From Bog-473 sp963807775 (GTDB lineage Bacteria > Actinomycetota > Acidimicrobiia > Acidimicrobiales > RAAP-2), in assembly GCA_963807775.1 (NCBI GenBank), contig CAWECY010000017.1:372001-436000 (forward strand): a stretch of 64,000 bases of DNA, given 5' to 3'. Positions 27,161-37,061 of this stretch are shown piece after piece; the first letter of the stretch is position 1, and every line of letters begins with the position of its first letter. Under the pieces are notes generated by a model. The model was not told the origin of the DNA, did not search any database, and saw only the letters and a program-made list of their open reading frames with translations. A program made the translations under genes and the position numbers.

Positions 27161-28405
27161 TCAGGCGTCGCCGCCGCGCCGAACGACGGCGAGACTGCGG
27201 CGGCGCACCAGGACATAGGCGCCGCCGAGCAGCACCGCGGCCATGACCGGCAGTGCGATCGCCAGGGGCACCTCGGGCGACTCGGCTGGCGGCGCCGGCG
27301 GGGCCCAGGCCAGGCCGTGCCAGTCATCGCCCGTCGGCGCCGTCGCGATCTGGGTCGCGGAACCGGTGAGGGTGCCCCCGTAGCCCGAGTTGTCGCTGAG
27401 GCTCCAGAGGCCCTGATTGTTGGGCGCAGACGTCCCCGCGGCTTGCGTGGCGCCGGTGGCGTAGATGTCCACCGTCCCGCCGACCAACGTGATGGCGATG
27501 CCCATCACCAGGGGGATGTCGACGGAACCGGTCGCCGTCCACACGCCGCCTTCGAGCGAGTACTTCTCCACCGCGTTCGGGTCTCCGGCCGTCGCGCCGT
27601 TGGAGCCGTCGGCCACATACAGCGTGTTGGGACCCGGAGTGGACGAGCCCAGTGTGGTGAAGGCGAACTGGTCCGGACCGAAGTTGGCCGGGAAGTTGGT
27701 GCCCGTGAGGAGCGGCGTCAAGGTGGGGGTACCAGTCGTGGGCAGACCGGAGCCCACCTGGTAGATGTTGGTCCCGTTCGACTCGTAGAGCTGGCCGTTG
27801 TAGATCTGGAGGTCGTCAACGCTGTTGCTGGAGCTGTCGAGAACGGTGTCTGTGGTGCCGCCGTCCGTGGTAATGCCGAGACCTGCCTTCGCGGCCGTGT
27901 AGATGTTGCCGGGAGGGTACGTCGCCGAGATGGCCGACCGGATGTTCTCCTTCGAAGAACTGGTGGGAGTGAGCGCCGTGGTGGTGTCGACGGTGCCGGA
28001 GTTGGTGACGACGCCCACGGTCCACTTGTCCGTCGACGAGGTGACGCTCGTTTGACCGGGCGCTGTGTCATAGCCCGTGACAAGGATCGACCCCCCGTCC
28101 GCCGAGTCGGTGAGCTCGCCGTCGTTGAGCGCCGAGCCGCTGTCAGTCAGGGGGTTGTTACTGCCACTGGTAGCGATGGGAAGGCTCACGGCGAAGCCGC
28201 TCGCTGTGCCCGACGTGCTGTAGTCGACCAGTTGGACGGCCGAGGACGAGCTCGAAGTGCCGATCGTCTGGTCTATCACCAGGTCTCCTGTGGTGAACGT
28301 CGTCGGGACGGACCATGCGGGAGTGGCCACCGAGATCACAACGATCACTGCCGCGACACCGGCCGCCCCGGCTCGCAGGAGGTGGGCCAAGCGGTTTGGG
28401 TGCAT
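27161..28405 (-). CDS. Secreted, C-terminally anchored Ser/Thr-rich protein
   Basis: 414 aa from ATG 28405, chosen because GGAGGAG sits 5 nt upstream; the longer frame to 28567 is unsupported. The signal peptide is MHPNRLAHLLRAGAAGVAAV...AWS. The body is Ser/Thr/Gly-rich with propeller-like short repeats (VDDLQIYNGQLYESNGTNIY; GPNTLYVADGSNG; SVDIPLVMGIAITLVGG), resembling NHL/SMP-30-like or protease-unrelated secreted actinobacterial proteins. The C-terminus SPEVPLAIALPVMAAVLLGG, TM, VRRRSLAVVRRGG matches the anchor of the 24.4-kb gene. Transcribed in the same direction with a 99-bp gap; probably a pair of surface proteins. Confidence 0.75.
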   Translation of the reverse strand: MHPNRLAHLLRAGAAGVAAVIVVISVATPAWSVPTTFTTGDLVIDQTIGTSSSSSAVQLVDYSTSGTASGFAVSLPIATSGSNNPLTDSGSALNDGELTDSADGGSILVTGYDTAPGQTSVTSSTDKWTVGVVTNSGTVDTTTALTPTSSSKENIRSAISATYPPGNIYTAAKAGLGITTDGGTTDTVLDSSSNSVDDLQIYNGQLYESNGTNIYQVGSGLPTTGTPTLTPLLTGTNFPANFGPDQFAFTTLGSSTPGPNTLYVADGSNGATAGDPNAVEKYSLEGGVWTATGSVDIPLVMGIAITLVGGTVDIYATGATQAAGTSAPNNQGLWSLSDNSGYGGTLTGSATQIATAPTGDDWHGLAWAPPAPPAESPEVPLAIALPVMAAVLLGGAYVLVRRRSLAVVRRGGDA

Positions 28406-28600
28406 GTCACTCCTCCGGGTCGCCAGCGAGAACGAGTCAGGCCTGCGGTCGTTGTAGCAAGACGAGCCGGCATGGCGCGGGGGCGAGGCAGAGATTTCAT
28501 CCACGCGTCGCGCCCGGGTCACGACGCGTTGCTCCCGTTCATTCAGCCGCCACAGTGCACGCGCCACGATCGCGTGAGCGTTGTGTGACGTAAGCGCGAA

Positions 28601-29563
28601 CTAGCCGAGACGGTGCTGCCAGCCGACACGCCCCAAGGGTTCACCCCCAAGGGTCCGCTCCGACGGGTCGGCCGTCACCACCCCCAGGCGCAGCGGGCGG
28701 CGGAGCCCGCCGGACTCGAAGGCAGACGTCAATGGGGCGACTGCGTCGGCCGGCACGGACAGGAGGAGCTCGTAGTCCTCCCCTCCCCCCAAGGCCTCGT
28801 CGAGCGTGGCGCCGGAGGCCACGGGCACCGTCTCGAGCACGAAGCCGACACCCGACGCGTCGGCCAGCCGGTGCAGGTCGAGGGCCAACCCGTCGGAAAC
28901 GTCGATCATGGCCCGGGCGCCGGCGGTCCGAGCGGTGTCACCCTCGCGCAGGCGCGCCACCGGGCGCCGGTAGGCGGCCCGCCCGTCCGCACCGGCCAAC
29001 CCCGCCCGTAATTCACGCAAACCGGCCGCCGATCCACCACACGGCCCGGTGAGAAGCACGACGTCGCCGGGCACCGCCCCGGCCCGGGACACCGCCGCGG
29101 GCCCGCTCAGGGACACGGCGCCGAGGACGGTCACGGCCACGACCAGGTTCGCCGCGCCGGAGACGTCGCCACCGACCACTGGGCACCCGCTGGCGGACGA
29201 CGCCTCGGCCACTCCCGCCATCACGCCCAGGGCCAGGGAACCGTCACCGGAACCGCCCGGCACGCACAGCGCAATCAGTGCACCCAATGGCGCCGCGCCC
29301 ATGGCCGCCAGGTCGCTCAGCGCCCCCATCAGCGCCTTCCAGCCCACGTCAGCGGGGCTGAAGAGCGCGAGGTCGACGTGGACGCCCTCGACCACGCTGT
29401 CCACCGAGACCACGAGCCGGCTCCCCGGGGGCACCTCCAGCACCGCGGCGTCGTCACGCAGGCCGAATGCCTCAATTCCGTTTCCGAGGACGCCCCGAAT
29501 AAACTGGACCAACTCGTCCTCACCGACGAGCGGCGGCGTGTCTCGGGGTTTGGGGGATCCCAC
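28601..29563 (-). CDS. thiL: Thiamine-monophosphate kinase
   Basis: A 320-aa ThiL that makes thiamine diphosphate. LRDDAAVLEVPPGSRLVVSVD and SVVEGVHVDLALFSPADVGW are the family metal/ATP motifs; MGALSDLAAMGAAPLGALIAL and VVGGDVSGAANLVVAVTVLG follow; the C-terminal MIDVSDGLALDLHRLADASG and GGGEDYELLLSVP are conserved. Start GTG 29563, 6 nt from a TAGGCA box. It is divergent from pckG. Confidence 0.96.
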   Translation of the reverse strand: MGSPKPRDTPPLVGEDELVQFIRGVLGNGIEAFGLRDDAAVLEVPPGSRLVVSVDSVVEGVHVDLALFSPADVGWKALMGALSDLAAMGAAPLGALIALCVPGGSGDGSLALGVMAGVAEASSASGCPVVGGDVSGAANLVVAVTVLGAVSLSGPAAVSRAGAVPGDVVLLTGPCGGSAAGLRELRAGLAGADGRAAYRRPVARLREGDTARTAGARAMIDVSDGLALDLHRLADASGVGFVLETVPVASGATLDEALGGGEDYELLLSVPADAVAPLTSAFESGGLRRPLRLGVVTADPSERTLGGEPLGRVGWQHRLG

Positions 29564-29569
29564 GGCACA

Positions 29570-29579
29570 TGCCTAGCAT
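29570..29579. promoter_or_regulatory. Overlapping divergent -10 boxes (thiL / pckG)
   Basis: tgcctagcat carries TAGGCA on the minus strand (29570-29575, 6 nt before thiL GTG) and TAGCAT on the plus strand (29574-29579, about 46 nt before pckG ATG). Confidence 0.55.
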
Positions 29580-29625
29580 TGGACCCCACCGAAACCGGCC
29601 GGACGAAGGAGCAGATTCCCCCGAC

Positions 29626-31419
29626 ATGGCGCCCACGAAGAACGCGAAACTCCTGGCTTGGGTCGACGAGGTCGCCGCGCTGACCACGCCCGACCGCATC
29701 GAGTGGTGCGACGGGTCGGCCGACGAGTACGACCGCCTCTGCCAGGCGCTGGTCGACGCCGGCACCTTCACCAAGCTCGCCGACGCCAAGCGTCCCAACA
29801 GCTACTGGGCCCACTCGGACCCGGGCGACGTGGCCCGCGTCGAGGACCGCACCTTCATCTGCTCCGAGAAGGAGGTCGACGCCGGCCCCACCAACAACTG
29901 GCGTGACCCCCAAGAGATGCGGGACTTCCTCGACGGCCTCTTCGCCGGCGCCATGAAGGGCCGCACCATGTACGTGGTCCCGTTCTCCATGGGCCCGCTC
30001 GGCTCGGACATCGCCCACATCGGCGTGCAGGTGACGGACTCGGCCTACGTGGCCGTCTCCATGCGCATCATGACCCGCATGGGCACCGGCGCCCTGGAAG
30101 TGCTGGGCGAGGACGGCGAGTTCGTCCCCTGCCTGCACTCGGTCGGCGCGCCGCTCGAGCCGGGCCAGGCCGATGTGGCCTGGCCGTGCGACGCCGAGAA
30201 CAAGTACATCGTCCACTTCCCCGAGACCCGGGAGATCATCTCCTTCGGCTCGGGCTACGGCGGCAACGCCCTGCTCGGCAAGAAGTGCTTCGCGCTGCGC
30301 ATCGCCTCGGTCATGGCCCGCGACGCCGGCTGGATGGCGGAGCACATGCTGATCCTGAAGCTCACCTCGCCCGAAGGCGAGACGCGCTACATCACCGGCG
30401 CCTTCCCCTCGGCCTGCGGCAAGACCAACCTGGCCATGCTCATCCCCTCCATCGAGGGCTGGAAGGTCGAGACGGTGGGCGACGACATCTGCTGGATGAA
30501 GTTCGGCGCCGACGGCCGTCTCTACGCCATCAACCCCGAGGCCGGCTTCTTCGGCGTGGCGCCCGGGACGAACACGCACACCAACCCGAACGCCATCCTC
30601 ACCCTCGACGGCAACTGCATCTTCACCAACACCGCGCTGACCGACGACGGCGACATCTGGTGGGAGGGCATGACCGACGAGCCGCCGGCGCACCTGACCG
30701 ATTGGAAGGACAACGACTGGACGCCCGAGTCGGGCACGCCCGCCGCGCACCCGAACGCCCGCTTCACGGCGCCGGCCGCCCAGGACCCGGCCATCGCGCC
30801 CGAGTGGGAGGACCCCAAGGGCGTCCCGATCAGCGCCGTCCTCTTCGGTGGGCGCCGTGCCTCGGTCATCCCGCTCGTGTTCCAGTCCAACGACTGGGAG
30901 CACGGTGTGTTCCTCGGCTCCATCATGACGTCGGAGACCACGGCCGCCCAGGCCGGTGCCGTCGGCAACCTGCGCCGCGACCCCTTCGCCATGCTGCCGT
31001 TCTGTGGCTACAACATGGCGGACTACTTCGCGCACTGGCTCCGCATCGGCGCCGGGGCACCCGACTCAGACGCCCTGCCCAAGATCTTCTACGTCAACTG
31101 GTTCCGCAAGGGCGAGGACGGCAAGTTCCTGTGGCCCGGCTACGGCGAGAACTCGCGCGTGCTCGAGTGGATCTTCAAGCGGGTCATCGGGACGGGCGAG
31201 GCCGTCGACACGCCGATCGGCGCCGTTCCGGCCGCCGGCGCCATCGACATCGAGAACATCGACGTGTCCAAGGAGGACATGGAAGAGCTGCTGCGGGTCG
31301 ACGTCGAAGGCTGGCGGGCCGAGGTGCCGCTCATCCGTGAGTACTACGCCAAGTTCGGCGACCGCCTGCCCGCCGCCCTGGCCGGGCAGGTCGACCAGCT
31401 CGAGCAGCGCCTGGGCTGA
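29626..31419 (+). CDS. pckG: Phosphoenolpyruvate carboxykinase (GTP)
   Basis: A 597-aa GTP-dependent PEPCK, the gluconeogenic entry enzyme (oxaloacetate + GTP to PEP + CO2). FPSACGKTNLAMLIP is the kinase P-loop with the hyper-reactive Cys; FGSGYGGNALLGKKCFALRI, GDDICWMKFGADGRLYAINP, EAGFFGVAPGTNTHTNPNA and VLFGGRR follow. Length and motifs are complete. ATG 29626 with AAGGAG ~14 nt upstream; the frame is open upstream to 29569 but starts inside the promoter. Ends 3 bp before the convergent MFS gene. Confidence 0.97.
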   Translation: MAPTKNAKLLAWVDEVAALTTPDRIEWCDGSADEYDRLCQALVDAGTFTKLADAKRPNSYWAHSDPGDVARVEDRTFICSEKEVDAGPTNNWRDPQEMRDFLDGLFAGAMKGRTMYVVPFSMGPLGSDIAHIGVQVTDSAYVAVSMRIMTRMGTGALEVLGEDGEFVPCLHSVGAPLEPGQADVAWPCDAENKYIVHFPETREIISFGSGYGGNALLGKKCFALRIASVMARDAGWMAEHMLILKLTSPEGETRYITGAFPSACGKTNLAMLIPSIEGWKVETVGDDICWMKFGADGRLYAINPEAGFFGVAPGTNTHTNPNAILTLDGNCIFTNTALTDDGDIWWEGMTDEPPAHLTDWKDNDWTPESGTPAAHPNARFTAPAAQDPAIAPEWEDPKGVPISAVLFGGRRASVIPLVFQSNDWEHGVFLGSIMTSETTAAQAGAVGNLRRDPFAMLPFCGYNMADYFAHWLRIGAGAPDSDALPKIFYVNWFRKGEDGKFLWPGYGENSRVLEWIFKRVIGTGEAVDTPIGAVPAAGAIDIENIDVSKEDMEELLRVDVEGWRAEVPLIREYYAKFGDRLPAALAGQVDQLEQRLG

Positions 31420-31422
31420 GCC

Positions 31423-32805
31423 TCAGCCCGCCGCCTCGCCCATCTCCCCACCGCTCACATTGTTGCGGTAGTCGCGCAGCATGAGGCGTGGGATCCGGGC
31501 CGCCCGCCGGCCCGAGACGTAGGACAGGCCGCCCAGCGCGGCCAGCACGGCCATGGTGGCGTCACCCTGAGGCAGGGTGAACACGATGATCAGAGGGATC
31601 AGCGAGCCGACGACCCATACCAGCTGCTGCCGCATGCCGAACCGGGCGAAGGCACGGCCCTGGGCCGACTGGGGGATGTAGCGCTGCGTCATGGCGTCGA
31701 ACGACGGCTGCGCCACCGCGCCGCACAGGCCGACCATGAAGGCCAGCACTACCTGCGCGAACAGCGTCCCCCACACGGCACAACCGGCAGCCGAAACGGC
31801 GATGACCCACAACGAGCACAGCAACAGCTGCGGCTCGGTCATGCGCTTACGCAGCCGGCCCACGAAAACCAGCCCGACGATGGCCCCGGCGCCGCTGCCG
31901 GCCAGCACCAGCCCGTACCAGTAAAGGCCGACGCCGTGCATGCGCCGCAGCCCGAAGGCCAGCATGAAGATCATGAAGCCTTGCAGGCCGCGCACGATGC
32001 ACATGGCGGTGAGCCCGAGCATCACCTCGGGGTGGGCCACCGGCTGCAACCGCATCAGGTCCGCCTGGAGCGCCAGCTGCTCGTCGTGCGTCGTGGGCGC
32101 CCCGAACTCGCGCACCTGGTCCGACTTGTCGGTCCAGCCCCGATCGCCCCGGCGGCTGACCAGGACCGGCAGTCGGGCCCCGGCCACGGTGGCCGCGATG
32201 AAGACGAGGGTGGCGAAGATCAGCACGGCGGGCGACCCGCCCAGCTTGTAGAGGATCACCCCAGGCACCGACAGGACGAAACCGGACACGGTACCGAGCA
32301 ACGTCAACCGCGCGTTGAGGGTGGCGTAGCCCGCCTGCTCCCCCGACTCGTCCGGACCGTTCAGCGCCGATATCTCGGGCACCAGTGCGCCCTTGGTCAC
32401 CAAGTAGAGCTTGGAGCAGACCAGCACACAGAAGGCCAGCGGGAACAGCAACAGGCTGTGCAAGTGGGTCGCCATGAGCGGGCACAGCACGGCCCGCCCC
32501 ACCCCCGAGGCCACCACCATGAGCCGGCGTGCCCCCCGGCTACGGTCGATGAGCGGCCCGAGGAGCGGCGACACGATCGCGAAGGGGGCGATGGTGAAGA
32601 GCAGGTACAGCAGCACCTTGTGGTCGGCCGCCGTGGGGCTGATGGAGAAGAACAAAGAGCCGGCCAGCGAGATGGTGACCAGCGTGTCCCCGCCCAGCAT
32701 CGCCGATTGCACCAAGGACAGGCGCCCGATCGGATGGGACTGGTCGAACAGGTCTTTCTGGGCCTGCCGAGCCATGTCCTTGAACTGCTCGATCTTGGGG
32801 GCCAT
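31423..32805 (-). CDS. MFS transporter
   Basis: A 460-aa permease with ~12 hydrophobic segments. The loop 2-3 signature is GPLIDRSRGARRLMV, and the loop 8-9 equivalent is FVGRLRKRMTEPQLL. A long charged N-terminal helix (MAPKIEQFKDMARQAQKDLF) precedes TM1. The central loop (TDKSDQVREFGAPTTHDEQL) is long. Substrate unknown. Start ATG 32805 preferred over an upstream in-frame start at 32844. Confidence 0.85.
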   Translation of the reverse strand: MAPKIEQFKDMARQAQKDLFDQSHPIGRLSLVQSAMLGGDTLVTISLAGSLFFSISPTAADHKVLLYLLFTIAPFAIVSPLLGPLIDRSRGARRLMVVASGVGRAVLCPLMATHLHSLLLFPLAFCVLVCSKLYLVTKGALVPEISALNGPDESGEQAGYATLNARLTLLGTVSGFVLSVPGVILYKLGGSPAVLIFATLVFIAATVAGARLPVLVSRRGDRGWTDKSDQVREFGAPTTHDEQLALQADLMRLQPVAHPEVMLGLTAMCIVRGLQGFMIFMLAFGLRRMHGVGLYWYGLVLAGSGAGAIVGLVFVGRLRKRMTEPQLLLCSLWVIAVSAAGCAVWGTLFAQVVLAFMVGLCGAVAQPSFDAMTQRYIPQSAQGRAFARFGMRQQLVWVVGSLIPLIIVFTLPQGDATMAVLAALGGLSYVSGRRAARIPRLMLRDYRNNVSGGEMGEAAG

Positions 32806-32817
32806 GGCCACCTGTCC

Positions 32818-32827
32818 AATGTACGGT
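32818..32827. promoter_or_regulatory. Overlapping divergent -10 boxes (MFS / RAM-domain gene)
   Basis: aatgtacggt contains TACATT on the minus strand (32818-32823, 12 nt before the MFS ATG) and TACGGT on the plus strand (32822-32827, 5 nt before GTG 32833). Confidence 0.5.
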
Positions 32828-32832
32828 GTGCC

Positions 32833-33069
32833 GTGACCGTCCACGCGTACGTGCTGATCCAGACGGACGTCGGCAAAGCGGCCCAGGTGGCCGAGCAGGT
32901 CAACGCCGTCGACGGCGTCGTATCGGCCGAGGTGGTGTCGGGGCCTTACGACGTGATCGCCACCTCCATCGCGTCGTCCATGAACGAGCTGGGCCGCATG
33001 GTCGTGCGGGACATCCAGCAGATTGAAGGGATCACCCGCACCATCACGTGCCCCGTCGTGACGATGTGA
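32833..33069 (+). CDS. Stand-alone Lrp/AsnC ligand-binding (RAM) domain protein
   Basis: A 78-aa protein consisting only of a RAM/AsnC effector domain: VHAYVLIQTDVGKAAQVAEQ, VVSAEVVSGPYDVIATSIAS, LGRMVVRDIQQIEGITRTIT. There is no HTH. Stand-alone RAM proteins form ring oligomers that bind amino acids and can modulate Lrp-type regulators (family knowledge). Start GTG 32833 is set by the -10 box 5 nt upstream. Divergent from the MFS permease, so a regulatory or sensing link is possible. Confidence 0.88.
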   Translation: MTVHAYVLIQTDVGKAAQVAEQVNAVDGVVSAEVVSGPYDVIATSIASSMNELGRMVVRDIQQIEGITRTITCPVVTM

Positions 33070-33075
33070 TCCGAA

Positions 33076-34341
33076 TCAGGACCTGAGAGGTCTGGACCCC
33101 TTCGCCCGAGCCGCCGTGAGCCGGCGCCGCCGGGCGATCCGGCCCGCGGTGGGCGGCTTCGCGGGCGGTACCCATTTCCACCGACCCGGACCGCCCACGA
33201 TCTTCCAGCCGCCGTTCGTCTTCATGTCGTGGTGCGCCGGGCACAGCCGAACGAGGTTGGCCAGCGCCGTCGCACCTCCATCGGCATAGTCGACGTCACT
33301 GTGATCGGTCTCCAGAGAGAAGCGCTTTCCACAACCGGGCACGACACACGTCCGGTCACGTACGACGAGCGCGCCCGCCACCTGCTTCGGTATGGCCCGA
33401 GTCGACGACGTCACAGTCGAGACATCCCGCCCGCTCTTAATCACGAACTGGGCGGTGGCCTCTCCGAGGAGCTCGGTGACCGCTTCCAAGGAGACGGGAC
33501 CTATGCCCTCGATTTCACATGTGTCGTCGGGAGCAAGCCTGCCCCGGCGCAGCGCGGCCGCATCCACCAGTACCAGGGCATGCGCATCACCCGTGCCACC
33601 CCACGCGCCCTTGGCGCCGGACATGAGCTCGAGGAACGCGTCGAGGCGGTGCGCCGCAAGGGATTCACCATCATCGGCGCCGGAAGCGTGCCAGATGGCC
33701 TTTGCCCGGGCTTCGAGCCCCGGGGCGACACGGGCCCAAGCCACCTCGTCGCAGAGGAACTCGCCGCGAATGCCTCCGTGCTCATCCTGGTGCCAGTTCA
33801 AATGACGCGACGCGTGCACTCGGGCGCGGCGCAGGCGGGCGGACTCGTTGCTCCGGGCCGCGCACTTGGCCCGGGCGGCAGCGTCGGAGAGCTCCTTGTG
33901 GCTCGACTCTCCCACCGCCAGCTCGACCAACTCGGGAAGGGAGTCGGGCGCCGCGACGGCCGCCTCGCTCAGCACCTTGAGCTCGGGCGTGGAGAGGCGC
34001 CCCTCTCGCAGCGGCTCCGCCAGCTCGGGTTCGACAGCGGCCCTCTCCGCCGCCGCCAGTCGGGACCGGGCGGCCCCCGACGAAGAACCGGACGCCGCCG
34101 CGAGCCAATCGGGCCCGGACGCATGGCCCGTCTTGGCGTAGGCGCCCGTCTCGATCACTCGAGGCGTCAGCCGAGCCACCCCCGAGGCCACGACCCGCTC
34201 CGCCTCGGCCAGCACCTCCACGAACTCCCGCGCCTGCTCCCCTGAGATCGCCGCCGGTTCGACCGAGCCGACCACGCGGCGGATGGCGCGTAGTGCCTCC
34301 TTGAGGTCGTTGAGGCCGTCGGCATGCGAACACCGGGTCAC
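33076..34341 (-). CDS. DUF222/HNH endonuclease domain protein
   Basis: About 421 aa. The N-terminal ~300 residues are the actinobacterial DUF222 helical region (GVARLTPRVIETGAYAKTGH, GRLSTPELKVLSEAA). The C-terminal HNH nuclease fold is CVVPGCGKRFSLETDHSDVD...NLVRLCPAHHDMKTNGGWKI with the zinc CxxC partly degenerate (one CVVPGC and a downstream CPAHH). A basic tail (RIARRRRLTAARAKGSR) follows. Such genes are multicopy in actinobacteria and often linked to mobile elements, but no element ends are seen here. Start GTG 34341 chosen as the first codon after a run of unsupported sequence. Confidence 0.85.
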   Translation of the reverse strand: MTRCSHADGLNDLKEALRAIRRVVGSVEPAAISGEQAREFVEVLAEAERVVASGVARLTPRVIETGAYAKTGHASGPDWLAAASGSSSGAARSRLAAAERAAVEPELAEPLREGRLSTPELKVLSEAAVAAPDSLPELVELAVGESSHKELSDAAARAKCAARSNESARLRRARVHASRHLNWHQDEHGGIRGEFLCDEVAWARVAPGLEARAKAIWHASGADDGESLAAHRLDAFLELMSGAKGAWGGTGDAHALVLVDAAALRRGRLAPDDTCEIEGIGPVSLEAVTELLGEATAQFVIKSGRDVSTVTSSTRAIPKQVAGALVVRDRTCVVPGCGKRFSLETDHSDVDYADGGATALANLVRLCPAHHDMKTNGGWKIVGGPGRWKWVPPAKPPTAGRIARRRRLTAARAKGSRPLRS

Positions 34342-34427
34342 GGGTCGAACGTATCCCGCGGATGTGACACCTAATCCGACAAAGCACATCGGGCGGACGA
34401 TTGACGAGCAAGCGACCGTTCTCCCGC

Positions 34428-34766
34428 ATGGAACATCTACGTGATGAAGACGAATACGAGCTGAGGTCGGTCGTGCCGGTCTGCCGGTATTGCGACGCGG
34501 AGGACGGCGAGCCGCAGGTGAGGAGTTGCAGCACAAAGCCCTTCCTCATCGGAGAGCAGTTCTACGAGCCGGTCCGTTGGGGCGACGAGAAACATTGGTC
34601 CCTCGATGACGAGAAGACCCCGTGCGACGCCTGCCTCACCCCGCGAGGTGGGGTGCATCACCCTGGTTGTTGCATCGAGGAGTGCCCCGTGTGCCGCTGG
34701 CCGTTCGCCTCGTGCGACTGCCTCGGCATACCGACCTACGAGGTGGACCCGGACACCCCGGCCTGA
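34428..34766 (+). CDS. Cys-rich zinc-ribbon-like protein of unknown function
   Basis: A 112-aa protein starting MEHLRDEDEYELRSVVPVCR. Cys pairs: CRYC (N-terminal), CDAC, then CCIEECPVC and CDC near the end, suggesting two zinc ribbons. Also acidic. I do not recognise a family. ATG 34428; a TTG start 27 nt earlier is possible. Stands alone on the plus strand, ending in a shared terminator. Confidence 0.7.
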   Translation: MEHLRDEDEYELRSVVPVCRYCDAEDGEPQVRSCSTKPFLIGEQFYEPVRWGDEKHWSLDDEKTPCDACLTPRGGVHHPGCCIEECPVCRWPFASCDCLGIPTYEVDPDTPA

Positions 34767-34774
34767 CCGGGCCT

Positions 34775-34803
34775 CGCTCAGCTCAGCCCAGCCCAGCCCA
34801 GGC

Positions 34804-34814
<11 letters not shown>
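34775..34814. terminator. Bidirectional terminator between the Cys-rich gene and the CaiB-type gene
   Basis: Arms cgctcagctcagcc (34775-34788) and ggctcagctgagcg (34801-34814), 14 bp with one mismatch, loop of short cagcc repeats. It covers the stop of the minus-strand gene and lies just past the plus-strand stop. Confidence 0.6.
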
Positions 34815-35982
<1,168 letters not shown>

Positions 35983-36036
35983 CGCAGGATGCTGCCCGCC
36001 CCGCCCCGGGCGGTCAAGCTGGACCAAGCTGTCACC

Positions 36037-37061
36037 GTGCCCACGGCCCGCGCCCCGGACGCGTCACCATCATCGGCGACCACACCGACTACAACGCCGG
36101 CCTCTCGCTGCCCATGGCCATCGAGCTGGCCACCGAGGTCACCTTCACCCCGAAGCCGAACAGCTTCCTCGTCGGCGTCGACTCGGACCAGTTCCCGCAC
36201 CAACCCTTCGAGATCCCTCTGGGTGACGCCACCGCCCCGGTACCGCCGGACGCGCTCCTGGCGGCCGGCCTGCTGCGACTCCAGCCCCCTCCTTCGGGCG
36301 GCGCCGTCCGCGTCACCAGCACGGTGCCTCTCGGCGCCGGGCTGTCGTCCAGTGCGGCGTTCTCCGTGGCCCTGCTCCTCGCGCTGGGCCACGACCCGGA
36401 CCCGCTGGCGCTGGCGCTGACCTGCCAGGAGGCCGAGCGCCTGGCCGGCGCGCACGTCGGGCTGCTCGACCCGCTCGCCATCGCCGGCGCCGCCCCGGGC
36501 CACGCGCTGCACATCGACTTCCACACGCTCGAGACGCGCCCCGTGCCCGTGCCCGACGAGGCGGCCTTCGTGGTCGTGCACAGCGAGTCGCCGCGCCTCC
36601 TGGTCGACTCCCCGTACGCCACGCGCCGGGCCGAGTGCGAGCAGGCGTCGCACCTGCTGGGGCGCCCGCTCGGGCTCTGCGAGCTCGGCGACCTGAGTGG
36701 GCTGAGCGACCCGGTGCTCCGCCGCCGGGCCCGCCACGTCGTCACCGAGTGCGGCCGCGTGCGCGAGTCCGAGCGCCTGCTGCAGCAAGGCAACCTGGTG
36801 GCGCTGGGTGAAGTGATGACCGAGGGCCATCGCAGCCTGGCCAACGACTACCGAGTCTCGGTGCCGGCGGTCGACGAGCTGGTGGACCACTTGCTGACCC
36901 AGCCGGGCGTGCTGGGGGCCCGCATGTCGGGAGGCGGCTTCGGCGGCTGCGTCATCGCGCTGTGCCGGCCCGACTCCCCCGCGCTCGACCCGGAGGCCCA
37001 CGCCCCCCGGCGGGCCTGGCGGGTCAGTCCGTCTGCTGGCGCAGCGCTGCTTGCGACGTAG
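36037..37061 (+). CDS. galK: Galactokinase (GHMP kinase), frameshifted near 36057
   Basis: About 341 aa. The galactokinase signature RVTIIGDHTDYNAGLSLPM is in one frame, while its expected lead-in VPTARAP is in another: gccccggacgcg lacks one G of the expected gcc-ccg-gga-cgc. The locus length is 3n+2, fitting a single missing base. Further motifs: TSTVPLGAGLSSSAAFSVAL (GHMP motif 2) and GARMSGGGFGGCVIALCR (motif 3). Start GTG 36037 or ATG 35989 upstream. Divergent from the CaiB-type gene; its 3' end overlaps trpD by 38 nt in convergent orientation. No other Leloir gene is nearby. Confidence 0.85.

Noticed and set aside
33076..34341. HNH gene as part of a mobile element
   Set aside because: No terminal inverted repeats, target duplication or integrase nearby.
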